Shown piece by piece: positions 1 through 8,940 of a stretch of DNA of 64,000 nucleotides. The notes beneath the pieces were generated by a model. The model saw nothing but the letters and a program-made list of their open reading frames with translations, did no database searches and had not been told where the DNA came from. The DNA is from Nannocystis bainbridge (lineage in GTDB: Bacteria > Myxococcota_A > Polyangia > Nannocystales > Nannocystaceae). Location of the stretch: NCBI RefSeq assembly GCF_028368995.1, contig NZ_JAQNDL010000001.1, positions 868,001 to 932,000 of the forward strand. Direction: 5' to 3'. The stretch's first letter is position 1. Each line of letters starts with the position of its first letter. A program made the translations under genes and the position numbers.

Positions 1-1832
1 GTCCCGCGGCCGACCCCGGCGAACGTGACCCCGTTGATCTCGTTGTTGGGCCCGAGCTCGGTCCCGCTGTACTCGACCCGCACGAACCGCAGCGACCCCG
101 AGCTGTCCTCCGGGTCCTCTCCGCCGTACTCGCCGCCGTCGGCGATGCCCTCGACCCGCCCGACCGTCGCGCGCCCCTCGGCGTCGCGCAGGTTGGTCGG
201 CGCCTTGCCGAGGATGATAAGCCCGCCCCAGTCCCCCGCCTTGCGCTCGCCCGGCCGCGCCTCGCTGGTGAACACGATCGGCCGCTCGCGCGTGCCCTCG
301 GCCACCAGCTTCGCGCCCGGCTGGACCACCAGCGTCCCGCGGGTGTCGCGGTCGCCGACGATCGTCGTCCCCGGATCGATCGTCAGCGTCGCCCCCGGGC
401 GCACGAACGTCACGAAGCGCAGCCGGTACACCTTGTCGCAGGTCAGCCGGGCCGCGTGCTCGATCTCCCCCGACAGCTCCACCACCGGCTTGTCGGCCCG
501 CGCGCACGGCTCCACCACGGCTGGCTCTGCGGACATGTCCGAATCGACATGCTCCTCCGGACCTGCCTTGAAGAACATGGCCAAAGAGACAGCCAACGCC
601 GCCGCCCCGAGCCCGACCGGCAACCAGCGCGGCACCTGCAGCGGCCGCCGCACCACCGGCGCCACCACCGACCAGGTGGCGTCGTGCGGCCCGCTCGGGC
701 GCGCCGGGCTCGACTCGGCCGGGGCCTCGGCGGCGCGCGGGGCGTCGCGGCGGGTCGGCTCGTCGGGGTGCGCGAGGTCGCCGGGCCCGGGCTCCACGAG
801 CGTCGCCGGGTCGGACAGGTCGAGTACCGGCAGGTCGTCGTGGGCCTGGCGCGCGCGCCGGATCTGCGCCTCGACCAGCCCGCGCAGGCTGGCCCGATCG
901 GCGGCGAAGATGTCCCCGAGCGCGCTGCCGATCGCGCGCGGCGACGGGGCGCTCTTGCCGAGGTGCAGCTCGAGCGCCTCGCGGAACAGCTCGGCCGAGG
1001 CCGGGCGCGCCGATGGATCGATCGCCAGCGCCGAGGCCACCAGCGAGCGCAGCGCCGGCGTCGCCGCGGACTCGGCGGGCAGCGGCGGGATGTCGCCCTC
1101 TTCGAGCCGGCGCGCGATCGTCAGCTCGTCGAGCCCGCCCCACAGCCGCTGCTGCGCCAGCGCCTCCCACAGCATCACGCCGACCGAGAACAGGTCGCTG
1201 CGGCGATCGACCTGCTCGCCGCACACCTGCTCCGGCGACGAATAAGCCGCCTTGCCCTTGAACGTCCCGACCTCGGTGTCGCCGTCGCCCGCGAGCCGAG
1301 CGATGCCGAAATCGACCAGCTTGATCTGCCCGTCGTAGGTGACGATCACGTTGTGCGGCGACACGTCGCGGTGCACCAGCCCGAGCGGCCGGCCCTCGTA
1401 GTCGCGCAGCTCGTGGACGTAGTGGAGCCCGGCCAGCAGCTCGGCGAGGATCCGCAGGTGCATCGCCAGCGGCAGCCCGGGCGGCAGCGGCGGCGGCTGG
1501 TGCACGCGGCGGAGGATCCGGTGCAGCGCCTGGCCCTCGAGGTACTCCATGGCGATGAACGGCCGCCCGTCCTCGCTGCCGACCTCGTAGGTCTGGACCA
1601 CGTTGGGGTGCGACAGCAGCGTGGCGATCTTCGCCTCGCGCTGGAACATCGCCCGGTACTCCGGGTCGCGCACCAGCGCCGGCCGCAGGTCCTTGAGCAC
1701 GAGCAGCTTGAGCGCCCCGCCGACCCCGCGCGCGGCCGCGAGGTAGATGTCGGCCATCCCGCCGTGGCCGACGGCCGCGAGCCGACGAAACTTCGGCGCG
1801 TGCGGGCTCCGACTGCGCTCGTCGCTCGGCAT
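1..1832 (-). CDS. Ser/Thr protein kinase with one TM segment and extracytoplasmic beta-helix-like domain (C-terminus outside window)
   Basis: A Hanks-type kinase read from the ATG at 1832; it is still open at base 1, so at least 610 residues. The kinase domain covers about residues 13-285, with a Gly-rich loop (VGHGGMAD), ATP-site Lys in VLKDL, catalytic HRDVSPHN (H154, D156) and DFGIAR (D174), so it should be active. A Pro/Ala-rich juxtamembrane stretch leads to one membrane helix at about 404-425. The outer part has TIDPGTTIVGD and VVQPGAKLVAEG, turns typical of right-handed parallel beta-helix proteins, and probably acts as a sensor or wall-binding domain. Just outside the membrane (531-540) lies a copy of the dispersed palindrome, read as DMS. 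Start chosen because the kinase fold begins a few residues later. Confidence 0.9.
   Translation of the reverse strand, partial: MPSDERSRSPHAPKFRRLAAVGHGGMADIYLAAARGVGGALKLLVLKDLRPALVRDPEYRAMFQREAKIATLLSHPNVVQTYEVGSEDGRPFIAMEYLEGQALHRILRRVHQPPPLPPGLPLAMHLRILAELLAGLHYVHELRDYEGRPLGLVHRDVSPHNVIVTYDGQIKLVDFGIARLAGDGDTEVGTFKGKAAYSSPEQVCGEQVDRRSDLFSVGVMLWEALAQQRLWGGLDELTIARRLEEGDIPPLPAESAATPALRSLVASALAIDPSARPASAELFREALELHLGKSAPSPRAIGSALGDIFAADRASLRGLVEAQIRRARQAHDDLPVLDLSDPATLVEPGPGDLAHPDEPTRRDAPRAAEAPAESSPARPSGPHDATWSVVAPVVRRPLQVPRWLPVGLGAAALAVSLAMFFKAGPEEHVDSDMSAEPAVVEPCARADKPVVELSGEIEHAARLTCDKVYRLRFVTFVRPGATLTIDPGTTIVGDRDTRGTLVVQPGAKLVAEGTRERPIVFTSEARPGERKAGDWGGLIILGKAPTNLRDAEGRATVGRVEGIADGGEYGGEDPEDSSGSLRFVRVEYSGTELGPNNEINGVTFAGVGRG
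531..540. repeat. Dispersed palindrome copy (GGACATGTCC) inside kinase gene
   Basis: Perfect 10-bp palindrome GGACATGTCC, followed by a partial half-site (gacatgc) ten bases on. It lies in frame in the kinase gene, directly after the codons for the membrane helix. Confidence 0.75.
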
Positions 1833-2203
1833 GCGCGCGGACGCTATGCCGCCGCTCGCGGCGCAGCAAGTGACATCTGCGCCAGGCGCTCCGGCGCCGC
1901 GGCGTCACAGACTGCGACATGTAGCCGCCGCATTTGTCACGCCTCGCGCCGCGCCGCGCGAAGAGAGCCACGAGGCGCCGTTCCAGGGGCGCAACGAGCT
2001 TGCTGGAGCGAAGTGACCCCACGGGTGGTCCACGAGGCCCCCACGTCGCTTCCACGCGATCGAGCAGGCGAATCGAAGAACGACGTAATCATGCGCGAGC
2101 GAAGCGAACATCGCACGCGCGGCGCGGCCGACGACCACGCCGCGAGCGGACGCACGGCCCCGCTGCGAAGCGCGAGCATGACTTCGGTCCGGTCGGCGAT
2201 CGA
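1833..2203. other. Intergenic region upstream of the kinase
   Basis: 371 bases between the kinase start and the stop of the next minus-strand gene. It should hold the kinase promoter. I see no convincing ORF, RNA gene or strong hairpin; no promoter boxes could be assigned. Confidence 0.5.
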
Positions 2204-3757
2204 TCAGCCGGGCAGCGGGTAGCACACGCCGCCGGGCTGGCAGGTGAGCGGCGGGCCGCAGTCCGCATTGGTCTCGCAGGGGACGCACTCGCCCTGTTTG
2301 CACTTCGGGGTCGGGTTGCCGCAGTCGTCGCCGTCGAAGCACGAGCCGCCCGGCGGTTCGCAGCCGTCGATGTCGAGGATGGCCTCGTCGTAGTGGATGG
2401 CGAAGGCGCCGACGAGGTTGATGCCGCCGACGAACAGGGAGCCCCAGATGCTAGCGAGCCCGCCCGCGTTGAACACCGCGTTGGGCTGGTAGAGGTTGCC
2501 GCCGAAGGTGAACAGGCTGACGAACGAGACCACGCCGCCGACGTACATGCGGAACGCCGCGGGGCGCTCGGTGTCGCCGAGAGTGGCGAGATCGGCGAAC
2601 GAAGCGTTGCCGGTGATGAACAGGTCGAGCTCGGCGTCGGGGCCGAGCTCGATGTCGAACAGGCCGATGCTGGTGAGGTCGCCCTTGACGGCGATGACGG
2701 TGCGGCCGGTCAGCTTGATCTTGAGCGCCAGCAGGTGCTCGATGTCATTGAAGTAGTAGACGCCGCAGGGCAGCTCGATCACCTTGGGGAGGATCACGTC
2801 GGCGAGCTCGTCGGCGTCGATGCCGGCGGCCTCGTTGTCGTTGTCCTGCGCGTAGCCGTCGACGATGCCGGCGATGTCGATCGGGTCGCTGCAGTCGCAC
2901 GGGGTATCGACCGAGACCGGGCCCTTGATGGTCTGGCCGAGCACGTTGGCGCCGGCGTTGACCTTGCCGACCGGCTGGTGCAGGTCGCCGTCGATCGTCA
3001 TCAGCGGGAGCAGGCCGCCGATGTTGCCCTCGACGAACGCATCGTCGTTGACGTGCGAGAGCACGGTGGCCGAGACGTCGCCGCCGCACTGCAAGATCTC
3101 GCCGACCTCGTGCACGGCCACGGTGCTGACCTTGCCGTCGACCCACAAGGTGCCGCCGATGTCGGCGAGCGCGACGGTCGTATAGTTGCCGTTGATACCG
3201 ACCGAGCCGCCGTGGAGCGGCTGGGGCATGTTGGCGTCGCTGTTGAACGCGTCGACTGTGAAGATGCCGGCGGTCGTGAAGTTCGTACAGGAGCACAGGG
3301 CGAACGTGAAAATGTTCTTGCCGAGGTCGCCGGAGCACTTGTCGCCGTCGCCGGGGAGCAGGATGCCGCCCTCGCCGGCGCAGAACTCGGGCTCGCCGGT
3401 GGTCGAATCACCGGTGTCCGTGTCGGCCTGGGTGGTGGTATCGCCGGTGGTGTCGACCGGGGTCGTGGTCACCGTCCCGGTGGTGGTGTCGGTGGTATCG
3501 CCGGTGTCGGTAGTGGTCGTGGCGGGGCCGGTGGTCGTGGTGGTATCGGTGGTGCCGTCCGACTCGCTGGCGCCGCCGGAGCCGGTGTCGGATATCGTCG
3601 ATGGGTTGCCGGTCGTCGGCGCCCCCTGGGTCGTGTCGCCGGGGCCGCCCGTCGTGTCCGGACCGGGCACTGTCGCCGATTCGCCGGCACCGCTGTCCCC
3701 GCACGCCATGAGCGTGGCCGCGAGACAGAACATACTCCAACCATTGCGTGCAACCAT
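2204..3757 (-). CDS. Secreted lipoprotein with Thr-rich linker, polymer-like beta domain and Cys-rich tail
   Basis: 517 residues. The signal peptide ends in a lipobox (ATLMAC) and is followed by about 90 residues dominated by Thr, Asp, Gly and Pro. The body (about 130-470) has short repeated beta-strand units with phrases such as GGTLWVDGKVS, DGDLHQPVGKVNAG and VKGDLTSIG; this resembles DUF7305/bactofilin-type solenoids of predicted surface proteins, and I offer that family only tentatively. The C-terminus is Cys-rich (CKQGECVPCETNADCG), a disulfide-knot style common in myxobacterial surface lipoproteins. Function unknown; outer-membrane or surface location is inferred. An internal start at MFCLAATLMAC (about 3733) is possible. 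It sits alone, with untranslated stretches on both sides. Confidence 0.85.
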   Translation of the reverse strand: MVARNGWSMFCLAATLMACGDSGAGESATVPGPDTTGGPGDTTQGAPTTGNPSTISDTGSGGASESDGTTDTTTTTGPATTTTDTGDTTDTTTGTVTTTPVDTTGDTTTQADTDTGDSTTGEPEFCAGEGGILLPGDGDKCSGDLGKNIFTFALCSCTNFTTAGIFTVDAFNSDANMPQPLHGGSVGINGNYTTVALADIGGTLWVDGKVSTVAVHEVGEILQCGGDVSATVLSHVNDDAFVEGNIGGLLPLMTIDGDLHQPVGKVNAGANVLGQTIKGPVSVDTPCDCSDPIDIAGIVDGYAQDNDNEAAGIDADELADVILPKVIELPCGVYYFNDIEHLLALKIKLTGRTVIAVKGDLTSIGLFDIELGPDAELDLFITGNASFADLATLGDTERPAAFRMYVGGVVSFVSLFTFGGNLYQPNAVFNAGGLASIWGSLFVGGINLVGAFAIHYDEAILDIDGCEPPGGSCFDGDDCGNPTPKCKQGECVPCETNADCGPPLTCQPGGVCYPLPG

Positions 3758-4323
3758 AGCGGCACCCTATCACGTCCGCGTCTTCCATAGAATAGCCCCT
3801 CCCGCGGATTAATTTGTCAGCAGTCACAACCGCACGAATGCCGGCAAGATCTTCGTTATGTCGTTCGGGCTTCGAGTCTACATAGCGGCGACCGAGGCTC
3901 GGTGTCTCACTTCGCGGTGAATGTGCCCGGGCCGCATTCGCGCGAGGATCGACCGGCGCTCGAATGCGTGGGTCGCGGCAACAGCGGGCTCATGCGCATT
4001 CTCAGGCCCGTCGCCGGGCTCGGCAGGACCGGCGAAGCGTCGCGCACGGTGGCCCGGATGCTCCAACCGCGGCGGACCCGTGCGAGGGGGCTCGCATCGC
4101 AGCAGCCTTGGATGTCGCACGGGACATGTATGATGCGACATGTCTCGATTCACGCTCGCTACATCGCCATGAGAGACATCGATGGGCCCGCCGCCCGCCC
4201 TCGTTGCTGCCGACGCGGGGCGATCCATCCCGTGGCCCACTCAAGCATCGTCTGTTCAGACGATCTTACGACCCCCTGAACCTCACAGCCGCGGTCCTCG
4301 CGGACGGGGCGAACGCGGCAATG
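3758..4323. other. Intergenic region with one palindrome pair
   Basis: 566 bases without a credible gene. The first 120 bases are unusually AT-rich for this genome (taatttgtca, gaatagcccc) and probably carry the promoter of the minus-strand lipoprotein gene. At 4121-4147 is a degenerate copy of the dispersed repeat (gggacatgta ... gacatgtctc). Confidence 0.5.
4121..4147. repeat. Dispersed palindrome, degenerate intergenic copy
   Basis: Two half-sites (gggacatgt and gacatgtc) about 10 bases apart in the untranslated region left of the NlpC/P60 gene. Confidence 0.55.
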
Positions 4324-5631
4324 TCACGGTCGCAGCGCCAGCACCTGCTCGAGCTCCATGTGCCGCAGCCGCGCCGCGCGCGGCAGCACCAGCTCGAGCG
4401 GCTCCTCGATCACCCGCCCGCGCCGCGACGATGCGTGGAGCAGCGTGCGCGTCCCCGGTCGTGGCCCGCGGAGCACCACGCCCACGTGGCACGGCGATTC
4501 GCCGGCCCCCCACAGGAACAGCAGATCGCCGGGCTCGCCGAGCGCCCGCGCCGGCGCTGCCGCCAGCGCCAGCTGATCGCTCGAGTGCCGCGGCAGCACC
4601 ACGCCCAGCGCCGCCCGCACCGCCCGCTGCACCAGCCCCGAGCAGTCGATCCCGAGCGACGTGGTCCCGCCCAGCCGATACGGCGTCCCACGGAAGCCCC
4701 GCAGCGCGCGCGTCAACGCGGCCGCCCCAGCGCGCGCCGGTGCGACTGCCAGTGCCGGGGAGGCCACCGGCAGCCCGAGCCGCTTCCGCGTCCAGCCGAT
4801 CGTCCCGTCGCTCGCGCGCACGAGCAACCAACCGCCCACCGCCGCGAGCACCCCGACCGGCCCGTCGCCCGGCAGCAGCTCGGTGCAGAGCTCGATGTCC
4901 TCACGGACATGTCCCTCGGGACACCATGACTCGTGACCGCGCCGCCCCGCTGCGTCCGTCCATTCGCGAGCAGCCGCGGCTCCGCGCCGATCGGGCTCCG
5001 CCCCGGACCACGGCCGCTGAACCTCGAGCAGCCCCTCGGGCGTGAGACCGACCGCCGACCCAATCAAGTCCCTCGCGTCATGATCCGGCGAGCCCCGCCT
5101 CTTCTTCAAGGGAGCAGGCCCAGGGGCGCTCTCTTCGCGCCACGTGCTCGATCGCAGATCTCGAACGACATGTCCCGAAGCGCATGTCTCTCGAGACATG
5201 CAAAACCCCACTCCGACCGGCGCCCGCCACAGCCGCGTCACCCCCGGAGGCAGCGCGAGCCACTCCCGCGGCGCCGCGATCTGCGTCCCCCTCGCATCGA
5301 CGGCCCACCGCGCAGGCAACACCGCGCGCAGCTCGTCCAGCGTCGCCGCCAGCGCCTTCTGACTCAGCGCCTCGCCTTCGACCACCAGCGTCCGCCGCCG
5401 CGCTTCGAACGCGCAGCGCAACCCTGGCCCGGCCCAGCCGAACCGCCGCACCAACCCTCGCCGCCGCTCGGCCAGCGCCCCTGCGATCCGGGCCTCGAGC
5501 ATCGCAAGCGACGCCGACCCCTCGCTCCCGGTGAGTCGCCCCGCCTGCACGACGACCTCCCACGACTCTCGCCCGGCCCACGCCCCGTCCACCGCGGCCG
5601 CCCCCTCGCCGCGCGCCTCAGGCCCCGTCAC
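4324..5631 (-). CDS. NlpC/P60-family cysteine peptidase, probable cell-wall hydrolase
   Basis: 435 residues with a C-terminal NlpC/P60 domain (about 315-430). Catalytic Cys is in GIDCSGLVQ (C330), catalytic His in CHVGVV (H382), and a third polar site lies in LLHASS. Such enzymes cleave gamma-D-Glu-diamino-acid bonds in peptidoglycan stem peptides. The segment before it (about 240-300) looks like an SH3b wall-binding module. Start is GTG at 5631, overlapping the stop of the MurE-type ligase by 14 bases, so the two are probably translated together. No signal peptide is visible at the N-terminus, so export or a cytoplasmic recycling role is unresolved. Two palindrome clusters (4894-4928 and 5167-5201) are read in frame near residues 235-246 and 144-155, between domains. 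Confidence 0.85.
   Translation of the reverse strand: MTGPEARGEGAAAVDGAWAGRESWEVVVQAGRLTGSEGSASLAMLEARIAGALAERRRGLVRRFGWAGPGLRCAFEARRRTLVVEGEALSQKALAATLDELRAVLPARWAVDARGTQIAAPREWLALPPGVTRLWRAPVGVGFCMSRETCASGHVVRDLRSSTWREESAPGPAPLKKRRGSPDHDARDLIGSAVGLTPEGLLEVQRPWSGAEPDRRGAAAAREWTDAAGRRGHESWCPEGHVREDIELCTELLPGDGPVGVLAAVGGWLLVRASDGTIGWTRKRLGLPVASPALAVAPARAGAAALTRALRGFRGTPYRLGGTTSLGIDCSGLVQRAVRAALGVVLPRHSSDQLALAAAPARALGEPGDLLFLWGAGESPCHVGVVLRGPRPGTRTLLHASSRRGRVIEEPLELVLPRAARLRHMELEQVLALRP
4894..4928. repeat. Dispersed palindrome cluster in frame in NlpC/P60 gene
   Basis: gatgtcctcacggacatg followed by a second unit tccctcgggaca. The first 18 bases are identical to the start of the cluster at 6291 in the neighbouring gene. 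The reading frame passes through intact. Confidence 0.75.
5167..5201. repeat. Dispersed palindrome cluster in frame in NlpC/P60 gene
   Basis: gacatgtcccgaagcgcatg and the overlapping hairpin gcatgtctctcgagacatgc. The encoded peptide includes MSRETCASGHV, a residue pattern shared with other in-gene copies. Confidence 0.75.
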
Positions 5632-6859
5632 CGTCGACCTCCAGCCCGAGCAGCCGCTGCACCGTCGCGCGGTCCGAGAACGGCGCTGTATCGTCGCCGA
5701 TCGTCTGTCCCGACTCGTGACCCTTGCCGGCGATCACCACCACGTCACCGGGCGCTGCCAGCTCGATCGCCAGCCCGATCGCCCGCAGGCGATCGGCCTC
5801 CTCGACGATCCGCGCCCGACCGCCGCGCTCCAGCCCCGCTCGCAGGTGCGCCGCGATCTGCCGCGGATCTTCGTGGCGCGGATTGTCGGTCGTCAGCACC
5901 GCGATGTCGGCCGCGGTGCCGACCGCCTCGCCCATCGGCTCGCGCTTGCCGGCGTCGGTGTCACCGCCGGCGCCGAACACCACGATCACCCGCTCCGCGC
6001 CCGCCAGCGCTCGCGCCGTCGCGCACGTCCGTGCCAGCGCGTCGGGCGTGTGCGCGTAGTCCACCACCACCACCGGCGCGCGGCTCATCACCTCGAAGCG
6101 GCCCGGCACCACCGGACACGACGCCAGCCCGGCGCGCACCGCCGCCGCCGGCAACCCGGCCGCCAGCGCCGCGGCCGCGGCCGCCAGCGCGTTCTCGGCG
6201 AACACCTCGCCGACGTACGCCACCTGCAGCGCCCCGCCGAGCGCCTCCGCCAGAGGCGACGGCGCCAGCGTCAGCGCGGTCCCTTCGGCGGATGTCCTCA
6301 CGGACATGGCCTCCAGGTCATGCTCTTTGAGACATGCCCCTCGGGACATGACCCCATACCACACCCGACGCACGTCGGCCGGCGTGACCTGGTCGAGCAG
6401 CAGCGCCGCCGGGTCGCGGGCGTTGAGGATCGCCGCCCCGCCCGGCGAGGTGTGGACGAACAGCTGGGCCTTGCTGGCCAGGTAGTGCTCCCACGAGCCG
6501 TGGCTCTTGAAGTGGTCAGGCGACAGGTTGGTGAACACCGCGTGATCGAACCGCCAGCGCCTGGCGTAGCCGCGGGCCAGCGACTGGCTGGTGATCTCGA
6601 CCACCGCGTGGCGGGCCCCGGCGGCGCGCGACTGCTCGGCCGCGGCGAGGAACCCCGGCCAGCTGCGCTCGACCGCCAGCGGCGTCCCGTCGAGCGAGTA
6701 GTCGAGGGTCGTCGCCGCGAACACGCGCTCGCCAGCCGCGCGCACGATCGCGGCCAGCATCGTCGTCGTCGAGGTCTTGCCGTTCGTGCCGGTCACGCCG
6801 AACGTGCGCATGTCCTCGGCCCAGGGGGCAGCTGCCGGCACCGGCCTCGGATCGCTCAC
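5618..6859 (-). CDS. MurE-type Mur ligase lacking the N-terminal UDP-binding domain
   Basis: 413 residues. ATP P-loop GVTGTNGKTSTT (21-32), central-domain signature TNLSPDHFKSHG with the Lys of ASKAQLF (normally carbamylated), and DNPRHEDP (from D325), the motif that in true MurE marks meso-diaminopimelate specificity. Expected reaction: ATP-dependent addition of an amino acid to a peptidoglycan precursor. It starts only 20 residues before the P-loop, so the usual first domain of about 85 residues that binds UDP-MurNAc is absent; it may act on a different, perhaps recycled, substrate. A palindrome cluster at 6291-6353 is translated in frame (VMSRGACLKEHDLEAMSVRT). It overlaps the NlpC/P60 gene, which fits a wall-recycling pair. 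Not named murE because of the missing domain. Confidence 0.85.
   Translation of the reverse strand: MSDPRPVPAAAPWAEDMRTFGVTGTNGKTSTTTMLAAIVRAAGERVFAATTLDYSLDGTPLAVERSWPGFLAAAEQSRAAGARHAVVEITSQSLARGYARRWRFDHAVFTNLSPDHFKSHGSWEHYLASKAQLFVHTSPGGAAILNARDPAALLLDQVTPADVRRVWYGVMSRGACLKEHDLEAMSVRTSAEGTALTLAPSPLAEALGGALQVAYVGEVFAENALAAAAAALAAGLPAAAVRAGLASCPVVPGRFEVMSRAPVVVVDYAHTPDALARTCATARALAGAERVIVVFGAGGDTDAGKREPMGEAVGTAADIAVLTTDNPRHEDPRQIAAHLRAGLERGGRARIVEEADRLRAIGLAIELAAPGDVVVIAGKGHESGQTIGDDTAPFSDRATVQRLLGLEVDGDGA
6291..6353. repeat. Dispersed palindrome cluster in frame in Mur ligase gene
   Basis: Three to four half-site pairs in 63 bases: gatgtcctcacggacatg, ccaggtcatgctctttgaga and acatgcccctcgggacatg. 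All lie inside the ligase ORF without breaking it, in a loop region before the conserved Glu-Gly-Thr segment. Confidence 0.8.
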
Positions 6860-6938
6860 GGGCCGGAGCTTCGCACAGGTCGGCGCGCGGTCGGGCGCGG
6901 CGAACGACCGGCCTTGCTCGATCCCCGCAGGCGGGCGC

Positions 6939-7067
6939 GTCGCCGTTCGAGCCAGGCGCTGCGCCCGTGGCTGCTGCCAGCGAGCCCGCAGGGGGTCGCC
7001 GTTCGTGCCAGGCGCTGCGCCCGTGGCTGCTGCCAGCGAGCTCGCAGGGGGTCGCCGTTCGTGCCAG
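6939..7067. repeat. 56-bp direct tandem repeat, about 2.3 copies
   Basis: The unit beginning gtcgccgttcg recurs at 6939, 6995 and 7051 with only one or two differences between copies. It lies in the 312-base untranslated gap (6860-7171) between the Mur ligase start and the dehydratase stop. No gene is visible in the gap. Confidence 0.85.
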
Positions 7068-7171
7068 CGCCGCCTCGTCGTTGTCGTGACCGGCCCGCGC
7101 TCACCCAGCGACCCGCCGGCGCCAGTTCATTTTGCTCGAGCGCGGCCTGCCGCACGCTGACGCGTCGAGCT

Positions 7172-8098
7172 TCAGCCCGCGCCGGTGCTCTCGGCCCACT
7201 GGCGCAGCAGCGCCAGGCTGACCCCAGCTCCGCCGCACACGATCACCAGCACCGGCCCGCGGCCGACGATCGGCGGCGCGCGATCGTAGATGACCGAAAG
7301 GCCAGCTCCGCACGCCGGCTCGACCAGCACCCGGTGATCGTCGAGGAAGCGCAGGCACGCCTGCACCGCGGCGCGATCGCTGACCGTCCACGGCACGATC
7401 TCGTGGCGGCGCGACCACGCCACCGCCTCGGCCGCGACCGCGCGGGCGCCGAGCGTCGTCGCCAGGGAGGTGATCGCCGGGAGCATCACCGGCGCGCCCG
7501 CGGCCAGCGCCGCGCCGTACGAAGCCGCCCCCTCCGTCTCGACCGCCAGCACCGGTACATCGGTCCAGCCGACCGCGTGCATCCCTTGCAGCACGCCGCA
7601 CAGCAGGCCCGCTCCGCCGACCGCGACCACCACCGCGCCCGGGCGCTCCGCCTGCGCAGCGGCCTCGACCACGATCTCCGCGTGACCGGTCCAGATCTCC
7701 GGATCGTCGAACGGATGGATGTAGGTCGCGTCCTCCGGCAGCTCCGCGAGCGCCGCTTGATGGGCCGCGAGCCAGTCGTCGCCGCGCACCACCACCTCGG
7801 CGCCCTCCGCCAGCAGCAGCTCGTGCGAGCGCGCGCTGGTCGTCGTTGGCACCACGACCCGCACCGCCGCGCCCAGTCGACGGCCGGCGTAGGCCACCGC
7901 CAGCCCCGCGTTCCCGCCGGACGCGCACACCAGCCGCCGCGCCCCGGCTGCCACCCGGATCGCGCACAGCCGACCGAGCCCGCGCAGCTTGAACGACCCG
8001 CTCGGCTGCAGCGCCTCCATCTTCAACAGCACCGCGTCGCCGAGCGTCGCGCCGAGCGGCACGGAGCGCAGTAGAGGAGTGACCTGCGCCAGCGACAT
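7172..8098 (-). CDS. PLP-dependent L-serine/L-threonine dehydratase-like enzyme
   Basis: 308 residues, fold type II PLP enzyme. The Schiff-base Lys is K37 in PSGSFKLRG, the cofactor phosphate loop is GGAGLLCG (about 166-173), and the SGGNAG substrate loop is present. Members deaminate L-Ser or L-Thr to pyruvate or 2-oxobutyrate plus ammonia. The ATG at 8098 gives MSLAQVTPLL, which matches the N-terminus of eukaryote-type serine dehydratases (xTPLL/V); an upstream in-frame start at 8134 would add 12 unconserved residues. It is a stand-alone gene, short like SDH-type enzymes and without the ACT regulatory domain of biosynthetic IlvA. Substrate preference cannot be read from sequence. Confidence 0.85.
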   Translation of the reverse strand: MSLAQVTPLLRSVPLGATLGDAVLLKMEALQPSGSFKLRGLGRLCAIRVAAGARRLVCASGGNAGLAVAYAGRRLGAAVRVVVPTTTSARSHELLLAEGAEVVVRGDDWLAAHQAALAELPEDATYIHPFDDPEIWTGHAEIVVEAAAQAERPGAVVVAVGGAGLLCGVLQGMHAVGWTDVPVLAVETEGAASYGAALAAGAPVMLPAITSLATTLGARAVAAEAVAWSRRHEIVPWTVSDRAAVQACLRFLDDHRVLVEPACGAGLSVIYDRAPPIVGRGPVLVIVCGGAGVSLALLRQWAESTGAG

Positions 8099-8940
8099 GC
8101 GACCGCCATACACCCGCGCGCGCACACCGGGCAAGTTGCAGCGCTCTCAGCCGCGACCGCCGCCGCGGCCCGTGAGCCTCACCGACTCCGCACTGCCGTC
8201 ATCTCCTCCTGTCACAGCGCCACCGCGAAGCGCCGAGGTGATCGCGGCCACCGAGCTCGGGCAGATCCCGCTGCTGGCCGCGCGCCACTCCAGCGCCGGT
8301 TCGGGAGCTTTCACGCCTCGATGGCGGGCCGCTCTCGATCGCCCGCCTGAACCCGCGCTCGGCCGGCTCGTCCCCGCGCGCTGCGCTCGACCAACTCACG
8401 GCCGACCCGTCGACCTTGCGCGACGGATGACATTTGCGACGGGCTTCCGCCCGCGACGAGCGACCGCCACGCAGACCGCGACCCCGGCTCTCGGCTCCGC
8501 CGACTGGAGCGGCGAAAGGGGATCCCCGTCGGAGCGGCCCGACCGGCGGCGTGCGAGTGTGACAGGCGAGCGTCGCAAATCGCATCGCCGGCCACTGGAC
8601 GCCTCGCCCGACGCTGCCTCGCCGGCTGTCATTCCAATCGTTTGCGACCGGACCGGCGCGTGCAGGTGATGCGTAGCCAATGACCATCCCCACCCATGGC
8701 GCCGAACTCGCGCTGTCGATCGTCGACCCCAGGCTCGAGTTCGAACGACGTTTCCCGCAGCACAGCGGGCCGGTAGGCCGCCTCTCGCGCAGTCCACGGC
8801 GCGCCGGGGCGCGTCCGATCGCGGACGGGGAATTGTCGCGCCGGGCGACCGACGCGGGTCGGAATATTTGACTTTTCCGACTGGTCGGCACGTGGAGCAT
8901 CTGCCAATCTAGAAGCCATCCCGTTCGAGGTAGCCACGTC
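8099..8940. other. Long intergenic region
   Basis: 842 bases with no convincing gene. Open frames exist on both strands but are Arg/Ser-rich, have no domain signature and lack the codon pattern of real genes here. The last 90 bases (ggaatatttg onward) are the lowest-GC part and probably hold the promoter of the gene starting at 8941; a TTGACT at 8868-8873 is a possible -35 box, but no -10 at proper spacing was found. Confidence 0.5.

Noticed and set aside
25..3790. Long plus-strand open frames (406, 588 and 618 codons) opposite the kinase and the first lipoprotein
   Set aside because: They are antisense shadows: the minus strand carries clear kinase and lipoprotein motifs, and the plus-strand products are Arg/Ser/His-rich with no domain.
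3878..4279. Overlapping open frames in the 3758-4323 gap
   Set aside because: No family motif, no ribosome site, and poor codon pattern; open only because of high GC.
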